A stretch of 64,000 nucleotides of DNA from Pedobacter sp. L105 (GCF_009765875.1 NZ_LMUP01000014.1:434001-498000); one strand, 5' to 3'; positions 8,519 through 17,756 are shown, numbered from the stretch's first letter. Program-made: numbers and translations. The notes: a model not told the origin generated them from the sequence alone.

Positions 8519-9622
8519 ATGGAAAACAAAGTACTTGAAATCTTAAAGCACATGAATGATCATTCTGAAGAAGTGATTTTCATATTTGATCCTTATAATT
8601 TTGTTTTTTTATACTTTAATGATGCGTTGGAATACATTGCCAAAATAAAAAAGGATTCCTGCATTCAGGATCCGCATAAACTGCTGGATATTGTACATCA
8701 GGAAGACCTGGATTATATCAGGGAAAGCCTAAAATATCTGCTCACCAGAACAGGAAGCAGCCTGCTCAATTTCAGAATTATTCGTCCTGATCAAACAGAG
8801 CGATGGATCCGTGCTAAAATTTATCCCATCATAGAAGAAGGTAAGGTGCGTTACCTGAGTGGCTCTGCAGAAGATGATACGATGCGTAAAAACAGCATTT
8901 TTAATATGCAGAGAATAAATGGCTGGAAAAACTCAACACTCGAAATCTTGTCCCATGACTTAAGAGGCCCTTTGGGAACGGTTAAAATGCTGGCCTCCAT
9001 TATTTCTAACCGGTTGCCTGAGCCGGATGATCATGAAATCCGCAAATTGAGTACCATGATCATCGACCTGGCCAACCGCAATATGGAGCTGATCCAATCC
9101 TTGCTGAAAAGAGAAATATTAGAAACTGCCGAAGTGCAGCTCAGTAAAGAAAGATTAAATGTAGTATGGGAAGTGCATGAAGTGCTTGATGTTTATATCA
9201 AAGCCCAGGCAGAAATTAAAAAAACTATCAGGCTCACTTATTCACATGATAAAATCTACGCAGAAATTGATAGTATGCAATTTGTTCAGATATTAAATAA
9301 TTTGGTTTCAAATGCAATCAAATTTACCCCAGAAAATGGCGAGGTCAAGATCCATATAGAAAAATTAGAGGAATCTTTTTTGGTAACTGTAAGCGATAAT
9401 GGAATTGGCATCCCAAAAAGCCTGCAGCCGGTATTATTCAATAAATACACCACAGCTGGCAGGGACGCCATAGACGGGCAGTCTCCGGTTGGCTTGGGGA
9501 TGTGGATTGTTAAGCTGCTCACAGAAGCCCATGATGGCAGGATCTGGTTTGAAAGTGAAGAGGGGAAAGGCAGTACTTTTTATGTTGAATTACCCAAAGG
9601 CAAATATATCCTGGAAGACTAA
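8519..9622 (+). CDS. PAS-domain sensor histidine kinase
   Basis: 367 residues without a clear membrane segment, so probably cytoplasmic. A PAS-like region occupies about 15-125, followed by a HisKA dimerisation helix with the H-box LSHDLRGP (His146) and a HATPase domain (N-box NNLVSNAIKFTPENG around 260, G1 DNGIGIP, G2 GLGMWIV). No receiver domain or adjacent response regulator is visible, so the partner is unknown. Its TAA overlaps the stop of the convergent kinase gene by 3 nt. Confidence 0.9.
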   Translation: MENKVLEILKHMNDHSEEVIFIFDPYNFVFLYFNDALEYIAKIKKDSCIQDPHKLLDIVHQEDLDYIRESLKYLLTRTGSSLLNFRIIRPDQTERWIRAKIYPIIEEGKVRYLSGSAEDDTMRKNSIFNMQRINGWKNSTLEILSHDLRGPLGTVKMLASIISNRLPEPDDHEIRKLSTMIIDLANRNMELIQSLLKREILETAEVQLSKERLNVVWEVHEVLDVYIKAQAEIKKTIRLTYSHDKIYAEIDSMQFVQILNNLVSNAIKFTPENGEVKIHIEKLEESFLVTVSDNGIGIPKSLQPVLFNKYTTAGRDAIDGQSPVGLGMWIVKLLTEAHDGRIWFESEEGKGSTFYVELPKGKYILED

Positions 9623-10794
9623 TAATATTCTGAGCCTGCGGCATCGGGGAGGGTAAACCAGAATTGAGATCCCTTTCCGATTTCACTTTTTACACCCATA
9701 CTTCCCCCATGCCTTTTGATAATCTCAGCAGAGATATACAACCCAAGTCCAAGGCCCGATGTTGTACTTTCTTCACTTTTCACCCTGAAATAGCGCTCGA
9801 AAAGTTTGGAAAGGCTATCCTCCGGAATTCCCGGTCCCTGGTCAATAACCATTACTTTAACACATTTTTCCATTTTTTGAACTTGTACTATGATTTCTTT
9901 TACATCGGGTGCATATTTCATCGCGTTATTGATCAGGTTAATTAGTACCTGGTTTATCTTCTGTTCGTCAGCAAAAACCTCCAGGTGATGGTCGCCTTTA
10001 AAGGTCAGGTAATATTTCCCTTCCAGTTCAACATGGCTGCAGCATCCATCAATGACATCAGAAAGCTTAAATATAGATTTGTTCAATGCCAGTTGTCCTT
10101 GTTCGATTTTTGTGGTATTTAGCAGGTCGTGCACCAGGTTAGTTAATTTTATGGTATGCAATTCTGTCTTTTTACCTATAGAAATAATTCTTTCGTCAAT
10201 CCCTGGTGCTTTACTCAACAGCTTGTTCATTACCTGTAAACTCGCATATAAACTGGTGATTGGTGTTTTGAGCTCATGACTTGCCACACTAATAAATTCT
10301 TCTTTCTGTTGTCTTAGCTTATGTTGTTCAGAAATATCTTCGATAATGGTATATCCTAATGTTTCCCCCTGGTCGGTAAATAAAATGGAAGTTACCCTGC
10401 ACCAGATTACCGTACCATCTTTTTTCATTAAACATGTTTCCAGGCTGAAGGAGGGTGTTTTCTTATTCCATAAGTTTTGCTGTAGTATTCTCCAATCTTT
10501 TTGATATTCTTCGGGTACATAATCAAATATCCTGGTTCCTATAATCTCATCTTTGGTTTTGTAGCCCAATACTTTGAGCATTGCTGCATTAACTTCCATA
10601 ATCTTCAGGTCTGAAGAGATGATTTTATTTCCAAGACTCGAGCATTCAAAAACTGTTTGAAAACGGACCTGGCTTTCTTCATAAGCCTTTGAAGCTGCAT
10701 CATTGATTGTTGCTGTTTTACAAATTTCATTCAACTCCTTATTTTCATCAATGAGCAAATCTATTTTTGCTTTAAGAGTTTCTATGATATTCAT
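9619..10794 (-). CDS. PAS-domain sensor histidine kinase
   Basis: 391 residues. A short N-terminal coiled-coil-like segment (about 1-45) precedes a PAS domain (about 43-155, ending with the PAC-like IIEDISEQ), then HisKA with VASHELKTP (His173), and HATPase with NNAMKYAP, DQGPGIPE and GLGLGLYIS. No membrane segment is seen. It is convergent with the previous kinase, tail overlapping tail. Both are orphan kinases in this window, and sequence differences show they are not a recent duplication. Confidence 0.9.
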   Translation of the reverse strand: MNIIETLKAKIDLLIDENKELNEICKTATINDAASKAYEESQVRFQTVFECSSLGNKIISSDLKIMEVNAAMLKVLGYKTKDEIIGTRIFDYVPEEYQKDWRILQQNLWNKKTPSFSLETCLMKKDGTVIWCRVTSILFTDQGETLGYTIIEDISEQHKLRQQKEEFISVASHELKTPITSLYASLQVMNKLLSKAPGIDERIISIGKKTELHTIKLTNLVHDLLNTTKIEQGQLALNKSIFKLSDVIDGCCSHVELEGKYYLTFKGDHHLEVFADEQKINQVLINLINNAMKYAPDVKEIIVQVQKMEKCVKVMVIDQGPGIPEDSLSKLFERYFRVKSEESTTSGLGLGLYISAEIIKRHGGSMGVKSEIGKGSQFWFTLPDAAGSEYY

Positions 10795-10955
10795 AAGCTT
10801 TGTTCCGGTAAAATAAGTTGCTTAACAAGATTGGTCTCTTATAGTTTTTTTCTGTAGAAATTTATCGTTTATTTTTTTGGAAACAATTCCTGTCCTCACC
10901 TGTTCTACTAATGATTTGAACAATCACATTTTCCAGTCTATCTGTGAAATGACTG

Positions 10956-10990
10956 AGCCCTTATCAATTAACTGGTAAGGGCTTTTTTTT
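10956..10990 (+). terminator. Hairpin with U-tract on the + strand
   Basis: AGCCCTTA (10956-10963) pairs with TAAGGGCT (10976-10983), followed by eight T. The T-tract is on the + strand although both flanking genes are on the - strand, so it would stop antisense rather than gene transcription unless it also acts without a U-tract. Confidence 0.6.
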
Positions 10991-10998
10991 GACGGAAG

Positions 10999-11835
10999 TT
11001 AGTCGCAATTTTTTTTCCTGAAATTAATTGGACTATCACCCCTCATAGACTTATAGAACTGGTGAAAATGGCTGCTATCGTGAAAGCCAAATTCTTTGGC
11101 TATTTTCTTTATGTTGGTATTGGAGTTCATCAAGCGGTTTTCAATCAGGTTTATTTTATAATTCTGGCTATAGTCGCGGTACGACTGACCATATGTTTTC
11201 TTGAAAAAATTGCTAAAATAGCTTTCTGAAATATGAAACCGATTTGCAATGTTCTTAATCAGTAACAATTCAGGCTGATAGATATTCTCATGGATGTAAT
11301 CGATAAGATGATCCATATGAGCAGAGGGCGGCTGTTTTCCTAAAGTTTGATAAATATTGCTGCGCACAATGTCTATCAGGGATAGAAATTGATGATATAT
11401 CCAGGCATCGTTAAGAGAAAGTTGCATGCGCTGTGCATCTATCATATTCATGATTGTGCGTTTAATAATCTGGCTATAGGGACCTTTTAGTTGAATTTTA
11501 TTATATTTTATCCAAACGTTATGCATCATCTCTTTTATCCGGTCGGGTAGTTTTAGGTCGGCATTAAAAGCGGGGTGCATGGTAATATAATTAAACGTAA
11601 ATTTTATGATGGTGAAATGGGTTACTGTCTCTACTTCAAAAACGTGATGGTCTGCCGGCGAGATGAGGTAAACATCTCCTGCACTATAAAGAAATGGCTT
11701 TTCATTAAGGATATGTGTACCTGCGCCACTATGGATATATATCAATTCATAATAAGTGTGGCTGTGTTTAGGAAAGTGCTGCACACCATCTTCATAATCT
11801 TCAATCACCAGCGGTAAAAATTGGACAAGTTTCAT
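10999..11835 (-). CDS. AraC-family transcriptional regulator with cupin sensor domain
   Basis: 278 residues. The N-terminal half is a cupin-like ligand pocket (HFPKHSHTYYELIYI; SAGDVYLISPAD). The C-terminal 100 residues hold two HTH motifs (IANRFHISESYFSNFFKKTYG; IKKIAKEFGFHDSSHFHQFYK), the AraC/XylS signature. It is divergent from the alpha/beta hydrolase at 11946 with a 110-nt shared upstream region and so may control it. The ligand is unknown. Confidence 0.9.
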   Translation of the reverse strand: MKLVQFLPLVIEDYEDGVQHFPKHSHTYYELIYIHSGAGTHILNEKPFLYSAGDVYLISPADHHVFEVETVTHFTIIKFTFNYITMHPAFNADLKLPDRIKEMMHNVWIKYNKIQLKGPYSQIIKRTIMNMIDAQRMQLSLNDAWIYHQFLSLIDIVRSNIYQTLGKQPPSAHMDHLIDYIHENIYQPELLLIKNIANRFHISESYFSNFFKKTYGQSYRDYSQNYKINLIENRLMNSNTNIKKIAKEFGFHDSSHFHQFYKSMRGDSPINFRKKNCD

Positions 11836-11945
11836 AGGTTAGGGAATAGGCAAAGAAATATATCTACATCATAAAGAAGTAAATCTACACTGTTTTTATA
11901 GAATAGTTGTCCCAATTTTACAAAATTACCAAAAGAGTTAAGGAT

Positions 11946-12785
11946 ATGAAAATGCAACATATAGAGCTGGAAGGAAAACAGTTTGCTTATTATAAAGAAG
12001 GCCAAAAAGATAAACCCGCGATTTTGTTTTTGCACGGATGGCCCGAAACGTCTAAAATATGGGAAAAGATCATCCCCGGCTTAGTAGAAGATTATTATAT
12101 TTTGGCTATTGACTTGCCTGGCCTTGGAGAAAGTGATGGTTTAGACCAATGTGACACGGGCTCTGTTGCAGCGTGGATCCGTAAAATAGTCCTAGCCCTG
12201 GGCGTCTCTCATTTCAATTTGGTTTCGCACGATATTGGAAGCTGGGTATCAACTTCCTATGCTTTAAAGTATCCAGAAGATTTAAGGTCTTTAGTATTGA
12301 TTGATGCAGGTATTCCGGGGATTCTGCCAGATGCATTTTTCTCTTTCCAAAATCACAAAAAAGCATGGCATTTTTATTTTCATGCCGTAGCAGACCTTCC
12401 GGAGTTCTTAATTCGAGGACGCGAAAAAGAATACTTTTCGTGGTTTTTCACCAACAAAAGTCATATCAAAACGGCTATTACAGAAAGTGATATCGATTAT
12501 TATGCACAATTATATAAAGACAAACTTTCCAGCGGGTTTGGCTATTACCGGAATTATAACGAAAGTGTGCAAATTAATAAAAACTTGTTACGGAAATTGC
12601 CTCTTCCAGTGTTGGCTATTGGTGGCGAATTTGCGGTGGGTGATCTGATGAAAGACGTTGCAGTTGCCTTATCAGAAAACTGGAGTTTTAAAAACGTAGT
12701 AAATTGTGGGCATTTCATACCTGAGGAACAACCTTTGATGTTATTGCAGATACTTCAATCATTTCTTAAGCCTGCATCAATATAA
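11946..12785 (+). CDS. Alpha/beta hydrolase, epoxide hydrolase / haloalkane dehalogenase type
   Basis: 279 residues from ATG 11946, which has AAGG 6 nt upstream. The oxyanion motif is HGWPET (30-35). The nucleophile elbow reads SHDIGS, placing Asp96 where esterases have Ser, as in epoxide hydrolases and haloalkane dehalogenases. The C-terminal GHFIPEEQP supplies the catalytic His. A frame extension to a TTG at 11907 exists, but the ATG fits the usual N-terminus. It is divergent from an AraC regulator. The substrate cannot be read from sequence. Confidence 0.85.
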   Translation: MKMQHIELEGKQFAYYKEGQKDKPAILFLHGWPETSKIWEKIIPGLVEDYYILAIDLPGLGESDGLDQCDTGSVAAWIRKIVLALGVSHFNLVSHDIGSWVSTSYALKYPEDLRSLVLIDAGIPGILPDAFFSFQNHKKAWHFYFHAVADLPEFLIRGREKEYFSWFFTNKSHIKTAITESDIDYYAQLYKDKLSSGFGYYRNYNESVQINKNLLRKLPLPVLAIGGEFAVGDLMKDVAVALSENWSFKNVVNCGHFIPEEQPLMLLQILQSFLKPASI

Positions 12786-12842
12786 AGGTCTGTCAAATAG
12801 TTTTTATTCAATCCAGGCTCACCTTTTCTAAGAATAATTTTG

Positions 12843-12883
12843 AAAAGACGGCAATTCTCAATTCGGGAATTGCCGTCTTTTTT
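12843..12883. terminator. Bidirectional terminator
   Basis: AGACGGCAATTC (12846-12857) and GAATTGCCGTCT (12867-12878) form a 12-bp stem with T-runs on the 3' side of both strands, between the convergent hydrolase and isochorismatase-like genes. Confidence 0.9.
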
Positions 12884-12890
12884 AGGATAG

Positions 12891-13457
12891 CTATTTTGTA
12901 AGCCACTCGTCAACGTTGATTACCTCTGCCTGATTAGCGAAAATTTTGGTGGTCAGCACGCGGTGAACTTCCTCATCACGGTCTGCACAACAGTCTGCTA
13001 AAACGCTTAACTGATAATCCTTATCGGCTGCTTCGCGTAAAGTAGACAGTACTACGCCACTGGTAGCAATGCCCGTTAATACCAGATGCTGGATACCAAA
13101 AGCCCGCAATATTACTTCTAAATCGCTACCTGTAAAAGCACTCACACGACGTTTAACTACAGTTACTTCACCATCTGCTGGTGTCAGATCAGGATGCACT
13201 TTCATAAATTCATCCATATCGACGTTTGAAAAACGCTCTTTGCCGGCGGCAAAGTTTTTGCTGCTTTTTTCGCTTATTTCCGGGGCACCATTACGGAAGC
13301 CTACTACTACATAAATAACAGGGATATTATTGGTGCGTGCGGTAGCTATCGCTTTAGTTACATTATCAAGAATTGTTGTGCCTGCAGGTAACATTGCTAC
13401 GATACCGGCCTGCATGTCCATTACTAAAAGTGCGGTGTTTGAAGTGTTTTGTTCCAT
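12891..13457 (-). CDS. Isochorismatase-family hydrolase-like protein lacking the usual catalytic Cys
   Basis: 188 residues of the isochorismatase/cysteine hydrolase fold. LLVMDMQ carries the catalytic Asp (residue 14) and VVKRRVSAF the Lys. The cis-peptide/nucleophile motif reads TGIATSGVVLST, where amidohydrolase members have a Cys; none is present at or next to that place, although TGIATSG is common in one subgroup. It is therefore unlikely to be a Cys-dependent amidase; a lyase-like (isochorismatase-type) or degenerate activity is more likely. It lies 40 nt behind an MFS gene but has its own -7 box. Confidence 0.85.
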   Translation of the reverse strand: MEQNTSNTALLVMDMQAGIVAMLPAGTTILDNVTKAIATARTNNIPVIYVVVGFRNGAPEISEKSSKNFAAGKERFSNVDMDEFMKVHPDLTPADGEVTVVKRRVSAFTGSDLEVILRAFGIQHLVLTGIATSGVVLSTLREAADKDYQLSVLADCCADRDEEVHRVLTTKIFANQAEVINVDEWLTK

Positions 13458-13484
13458 TTTTTTATTGTTTTACTGAAGAAATGA

Positions 13485-13492
13485 CAAAGTTA
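13485..13492 (-). promoter_or_regulatory. Promoter -7 box for the isochorismatase-like gene
   Basis: On the - strand this reads TAACTTTG, an exact TAnnTTTG match, 28 nt upstream of the ATG at 13457. No TTG is found at the ideal spacing, since that region is the end of the MFS gene. Confidence 0.4.
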
Positions 13493-13497
13493 TATTA

Positions 13498-14730
13498 TTA
13501 ATGATTTGGGTTAGGTTTTACTTTTGATATGAGTTTATAGAATAGCGCGGCGATACATAATGCCATAATTCCCTGGCAAAGCATGGTTAGCGGGGCGCCT
13601 ATTTTTTGAGAGATGGTACCGATTACTAAACTTCCCAGGGGCAGCATTCCAAAATAGGCCATGGCCATGTAACTCATTACCCGGCCCCTCATTTGTGGAG
13701 CGGCCTCTATCTGTATGATGGTAATACTGGTAGACATAGGGGTGATTGATCCCAATCCTAATATCACTGCAAAGGGGAGGGCCATGGCAAAATGGCTCAT
13801 GCGGGAGAACAAGATCAAACCTGTGCCCAATACCGCAATGCTCAGCAGGAGAACCATTCTTAAATTGATGTCCTTTTTTGCCGAAGCCAGTAAGAAGCTG
13901 CCTATTAATGCGCCAAAACCAATGCAACCACTAATGTAGCCGTAGGTAGCTGCATTTCCTTTGAAAACGACTTTAGCAAAAACTGCTTCCATTGTATCAT
14001 AGGGTAAAATCAATAGGCTTAAACAGGTCAGCAGGAGGATGAGCATACTGATGGCCGGGGTTTGTTTCAGGTAATTAAAACCTTCTGCTAGTTCTGACAA
14101 AACCTTTTTCTTAACCAGAGGCGGTTGAAATGCCGGGAACTTCATCAGCAATAGAGAAATAATTACGGCTATGAAACTCACCGCATTAATGATAAAACAA
14201 ATGCCTGCACCAAATTGCTGCAAAACAATACCTGATAAAGCCGGGCCTACCAGTCTGGCCATGTTCACCATAGCCGAATTTAATGAAATCGCATTTGTCA
14301 GATCAGCTTTATCATCAACCATATCATGCACCATAGGTTGTCTTGCAGGTATATCAAAGGCATTGATAATTCCCAATACTGAGCCTAGCGCCAATATTTC
14401 CCAGATCACATAGTGATTGGTTAAAATCAATGCCGCCAATAATATGGCCTGTATCATCGATGCCGTTTGGGTAATGATCAATATCTTATACCTGCTGTGC
14501 CTGTCGGCAACCACGCCGCCAAACAGGGATAATAAAAACGAGGGAAACTGCTGGGCAAAAACAGCCACCCCAATCATTGTGGCAGAGTGGGTAAGTGAAT
14601 AAATTACCCAAACTACAGCCGTTCGCTGCATCCAGGTGCCGATCTGTGATATGGATTGACCGGTAAAAAACAAAGCGTAATTATAATTTCTGAAAGCGCG
14701 AAAGGTACCAGCTGTTTGGTTTGACTTCAT
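13498..14730 (-). CDS. MFS transporter, EntS/MFS_3-type exporter
   Basis: 410 residues with about 12 hydrophobic segments. The N-terminus (FRAFRNYNYALFFTGQ, then IGTWMQRTAVVWV) and the loop GGVVADRHSRYK are typical of the MFS_3 group, which includes enterobactin exporter-like and drug exporters. It follows a TetR gene by about 60 nt, the standard arrangement of a repressor with its efflux pump. A broken relative of this protein is encoded at 47537-48165 behind a MarR gene. The substrate is unknown. Confidence 0.87.
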   Translation of the reverse strand: MKSNQTAGTFRAFRNYNYALFFTGQSISQIGTWMQRTAVVWVIYSLTHSATMIGVAVFAQQFPSFLLSLFGGVVADRHSRYKILIITQTASMIQAILLAALILTNHYVIWEILALGSVLGIINAFDIPARQPMVHDMVDDKADLTNAISLNSAMVNMARLVGPALSGIVLQQFGAGICFIINAVSFIAVIISLLLMKFPAFQPPLVKKKVLSELAEGFNYLKQTPAISMLILLLTCLSLLILPYDTMEAVFAKVVFKGNAATYGYISGCIGFGALIGSFLLASAKKDINLRMVLLLSIAVLGTGLILFSRMSHFAMALPFAVILGLGSITPMSTSITIIQIEAAPQMRGRVMSYMAMAYFGMLPLGSLVIGTISQKIGAPLTMLCQGIMALCIAALFYKLISKVKPNPNH

Positions 14731-14791
14731 TTTAAATGGGGGTAAGCAATTTGACGTTTTTTGTTATTTTGTCGAAAACAGAACAAATTTT

Positions 14792-15409
14792 TTATTTATA
14801 TAATCCGTGCATGACCATCTGGGTTAATTGATCAATGACAGGTTCAATATCACGAACGTTTTTCTCCATCCGCATTTCACGTTTTAAACCGTGTAAAGTA
14901 CTAAGCATAACAAATATCCGGATATCCAGATCGTTTTTTTCAATGGCCTTTAATTCACCATTCGCTATACCATCAGTTAAAATTTTGTTCAGCAATGTAC
15001 CTTCCCATTTGATTGTTCCCTGGTGAATAACAAGTTTAGCCTCATTGAAACTTGATATGGCGTCAGCATCCATACCCGATTCCAGGGCATCAAAAAAAGG
15101 GCCTTTTTCACGCACCAGTTTAAGTTTACTGACAAAGAAAATATTGATTTTTTCTTCGGTGGTTGTTGCCTGATCTACTGCTTTCGCCATTGTTGCACGT
15201 ATGGCTTTGAGTTCAAGATTAACTACTGCATCAAGGATTTCATCTTTACTTTTATAATAATAGTAAAGTGAGCTCCTTCCTTTACCAATGGCTTTAGCCA
15301 CATCGTCCATTGTTACTTTGGCCAGACCGTACATCAGGAACAGCTGTTTAGCAGCTTGCAGAATTTGCTCCTGGATCAGATCTTCTTTGGTGGCGGTGTT
15401 TTCAGTCAT
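14792..15409 (-). CDS. TetR-family transcriptional regulator
   Basis: 205 residues. The N-terminal HTH (about 25-60) contains KVTMDDVAKAIGKGRSSLYYYYKSKDE, the TetR signature; the C-terminal ligand domain is divergent, as usual. It is upstream of, and probably co-transcribed with, the MFS exporter, and likely represses its own promoter at 15429-15458. Confidence 0.92.
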   Translation of the reverse strand: MTENTATKEDLIQEQILQAAKQLFLMYGLAKVTMDDVAKAIGKGRSSLYYYYKSKDEILDAVVNLELKAIRATMAKAVDQATTTEEKINIFFVSKLKLVREKGPFFDALESGMDADAISSFNEAKLVIHQGTIKWEGTLLNKILTDGIANGELKAIEKNDLDIRIFVMLSTLHGLKREMRMEKNVRDIEPVIDQLTQMVMHGLYK

Positions 15410-15428
15410 GGGTAATTGTATAGTGGTA

Positions 15429-15458
15429 CAAATATAGTAATTTTAAACACTTAAACAA
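15429..15458 (-). promoter_or_regulatory. Promoter of the TetR-MFS transcript
   Basis: On the - strand a TTG (15456-15458) is followed after 19 nt by TATATTTG (15429-15436), an exact fit to the Bacteroidota TTG-N19-21-TAnnTTTG promoter. It lies 20 nt upstream of the TetR start codon. Confidence 0.75.
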
Positions 15459-15582
15459 ATTGTGTCGAAAAGATAATCTGATAATGTTTTGAATATGATT
15501 TATTCCCATTTTTAGATAAATCAAAATAAAAACCGCTTCATGAGATTGTTATATTTAATTATTATTTATTGATCTACACTTT

Positions 15583-16860
15583 ATGGCTTTTATGATTATT
15601 ATCATACTCATTATCCTAAATGGTTATTTTTCATTAGCAGAAATGTCACTGATCTCTGTTAAAAACGCAGAGCTTGCCGATGAGCAAAGTAAAAATAATC
15701 CTAAGGCATTCCAGGTATTACAGCTGATCAAAGTTCCTGAAGAGTTTCTAAGCGCTATACAGGTTGGTGCCACATTACTGGGCTTACTGGAGGGGATTTT
15801 TGGCGGTGGCATGGTCGCAGCACAATTGGATCACTGGTTTCTGTTACTCGGCATGAGCAGCTTTGTGGCGCATATTGCAGGTCTTGTGATTGGCATCGGT
15901 GCCGTTACTTATCTCAGCCTTGTATTCGGTGAACTTGTGCCTCAATCTATCGCGCTTCAGATGCCGCTTAGGGTGTCATTGGCCATTGCACCGTCTTTGG
16001 TGATCTTCTCCAAAGTATTATATCCATTTATAAAATTGCTTACGGCAAGCACACGTTTTATTCTCTCTGCCTTATCCATAAAGAAAGCTGGGCATAAAAA
16101 AATATCTGAAAAAGATTTAAAAGGTATGTTGGGTACAGCCTACAAGCAAGGTCTGCTGGGTAAACAACAGCTCTGGATGCATGAGAATTTATTTGCTTTT
16201 GATGACCTGAAAGCAAGAAACATCATGAAACCGGCACGAATCGTCATCTGTCTTTCGAATGACTGGACAAGGGAACAGGTCATAGAAGCGATCAGGAAGC
16301 GCCCTTATTCTTATTTTCCCGTTTATCAGGATGATCCTTCTCATATTATCGGTGTGCTTCATGTCAAAGAATTTTTTCTAAATGAAACTGCCGAATGGCA
16401 TCAGAGTATTAATTATAATTGCGCTGTTCCTGAAAACGCTGCGGTAAGGGATGTATTTAATATTTTCAAAGAAAAGAAGGTTGATTTTGGGATGGTTGTT
16501 GACGAAGGAAAGAAGTTTTTGGGTGTTATTGCTATGCAGGATATTATGGAAGGTGTTTTCGGGGATATTCCGGAATTGGAAGACTACAAGGCCTATCTAT
16601 ATGAGAAATCTGATAACGTGTGGATCGCCGAGAATTTCATTCATTTGCAACGTATCCGCAATACACTAAACCTGAACTGGTTGAGGGATTATGAAGCGAA
16701 ATACCTAAGCTTAGCCGATCTTTTTGCCGGTGAAACTGCTTTACTAACCGACGATGGGACAATTACCCTGAATGGAGTAACTTTCGAGATCATTGCTGGA
16801 TCAAAAGATAATCCTCAAACGATACAAATCAAACTGCCTGCAATTAAGTCAGGAAGTTAA
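15583..16860 (+). CDS. CNNM/CorC-type hemolysin-family membrane protein with CBS domains
   Basis: 425 residues. Residues 1-190 form a DUF21/CNNM transmembrane domain (about four membrane segments; NGYFSLAEMSL and VFGELVPQS are hallmark motifs). Residues about 205-335 are a CBS pair (RNIMKPAR; KVDFGMVVDEG), and about 345-425 a CorC_HlyC domain (GVTFEIIAG near the end). Relatives are linked to Mg2+/Co2+ or Na+ homeostasis; the older name hemolysin is not supported by function. It is monocistronic, closed by a hairpin at 16880. Confidence 0.92.
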   Translation: MAFMIIIILIILNGYFSLAEMSLISVKNAELADEQSKNNPKAFQVLQLIKVPEEFLSAIQVGATLLGLLEGIFGGGMVAAQLDHWFLLLGMSSFVAHIAGLVIGIGAVTYLSLVFGELVPQSIALQMPLRVSLAIAPSLVIFSKVLYPFIKLLTASTRFILSALSIKKAGHKKISEKDLKGMLGTAYKQGLLGKQQLWMHENLFAFDDLKARNIMKPARIVICLSNDWTREQVIEAIRKRPYSYFPVYQDDPSHIIGVLHVKEFFLNETAEWHQSINYNCAVPENAAVRDVFNIFKEKKVDFGMVVDEGKKFLGVIAMQDIMEGVFGDIPELEDYKAYLYEKSDNVWIAENFIHLQRIRNTLNLNWLRDYEAKYLSLADLFAGETALLTDDGTITLNGVTFEIIAGSKDNPQTIQIKLPAIKSGS

Positions 16861-16879
16861 ACCTGTATATCCTACTACT

Positions 16880-16916
16880 AAAAGCCAGGGGTTAATCATC
16901 TCTGGCTTTTATTTTC
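16880..16916 (+). terminator. Rho-independent terminator after the CNNM gene
   Basis: AAAAGCCAG (16880-16888) pairs with CTGGCTTTT (16902-16910), followed by ATTTTCC. It lies 20 nt after the stop. Confidence 0.7.
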
Positions 16917-17108
16917 CAGCAACCTGTCGAAATTTCTCTGTCCGGGTAATTGAAAATATAAAAGCTGTGACAAATGTCAATTTCAAATTGTGTCATATGC
17001 CTTCGTTGCAGCAACCATGAAATCCCCAAATTTGTTTCAGCAAATCGGTCATACGATTGCAGTAAAATAAAAATAATAGTATTAAAAAACAATTAGGAGG
17101 ATAACATT

Positions 17109-17483
17109 ATGCCATTCGCACGTATCGATTTACTTAAAGGAAAAACCACTGAATATCGCGCTACTGTAGCCGACATCGTTTACAAAGGGATTGTAGATGT
17201 TCTGAAAGCGCCAGATGGCGACCGTTTCATAGTCATTAACGAGCATACACCCGACAATTTAATCTACGACCAAAACTTTCTTGGCTGGGATCGATCGCCT
17301 GATTTCATTCTGATCCAAGTGACCAGTACTGTAGGAAATAATGTAGATTCGAAGCTTGCCTTCTTCCGCTATATAGCTGATGAATTGAAGAGTAAGCTAT
17401 CTGTACGGCCTGATGACGTCATGATCAACATGGTTTTTGTTGACCGCTCGGATTGGTCGTTCGGTAACGGGGAACCTTGGTAA
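17109..17483 (+). CDS. Tautomerase-family protein
   Basis: 124 residues beginning MPFARIDL, so Pro is exposed as the N-terminal catalytic base after Met removal, as in 4-oxalocrotonate tautomerase and MIF relatives. The length and the VMINMVFVDRSDWSFGNG ending match the single-domain, about 125-residue members rather than the 62-residue 4-OT type. An unusually strong Shine-Dalgarno AGGAGG (17095-17100) lies 8 nt before the ATG, rare in this phylum and in this window. It is monocistronic. The substrate is unknown. Confidence 0.85.
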   Translation: MPFARIDLLKGKTTEYRATVADIVYKGIVDVLKAPDGDRFIVINEHTPDNLIYDQNFLGWDRSPDFILIQVTSTVGNNVDSKLAFFRYIADELKSKLSVRPDDVMINMVFVDRSDWSFGNGEPW

Positions 17484-17506
17484 TAAACACCTGAAAACAA
17501 TCATGC

Positions 17507-17541
17507 GGAAGAGTTACTTAACAGGTAATTCTTCCTTTTAT
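17507..17541 (+). terminator. Terminator after the tautomerase gene
   Basis: GGAAGA-G-TTAC pairs with GTAA-T-TCTTCC (17507-17535), with one mismatch, followed by TTTTAT; 24 nt after the stop. Confidence 0.65.
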
Positions 17542-17743
17542 CAATAGTAAATGTTAAGGGGATCATCATTCTGTTCAGGTAATTATCAGGAGTAACTGTA
17601 ACGCAAATCCGGATCAGGTACTACTATCACAGCGCAATAATAGCACACGAATAGTCAGGTTAAAAAAATTGCAATGAGTATCTATGTTTAAGAGATCATC
17701 AAAATTGAATAGGGGCACCTGTATTAAATGCGATGGCTTTTAT

Positions 17744-17751
17744 TACATTTG
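17744..17751 (+). promoter_or_regulatory. Possible -7 box immediately upstream of the Crp-like gene
   Basis: TACATTTG matches TAnnTTTG but ends only 5 nt before the ATG at 17757, so the transcript would be essentially leaderless. No TTG sits at the ideal distance, so this may be chance. Confidence 0.3.
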
Positions 17752-17756
17752 CTTAG

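Noticed and set aside
12891-13457. Calling the protein nicotinamidase
   Set aside because: The Cys nucleophile of nicotinamidase is missing.
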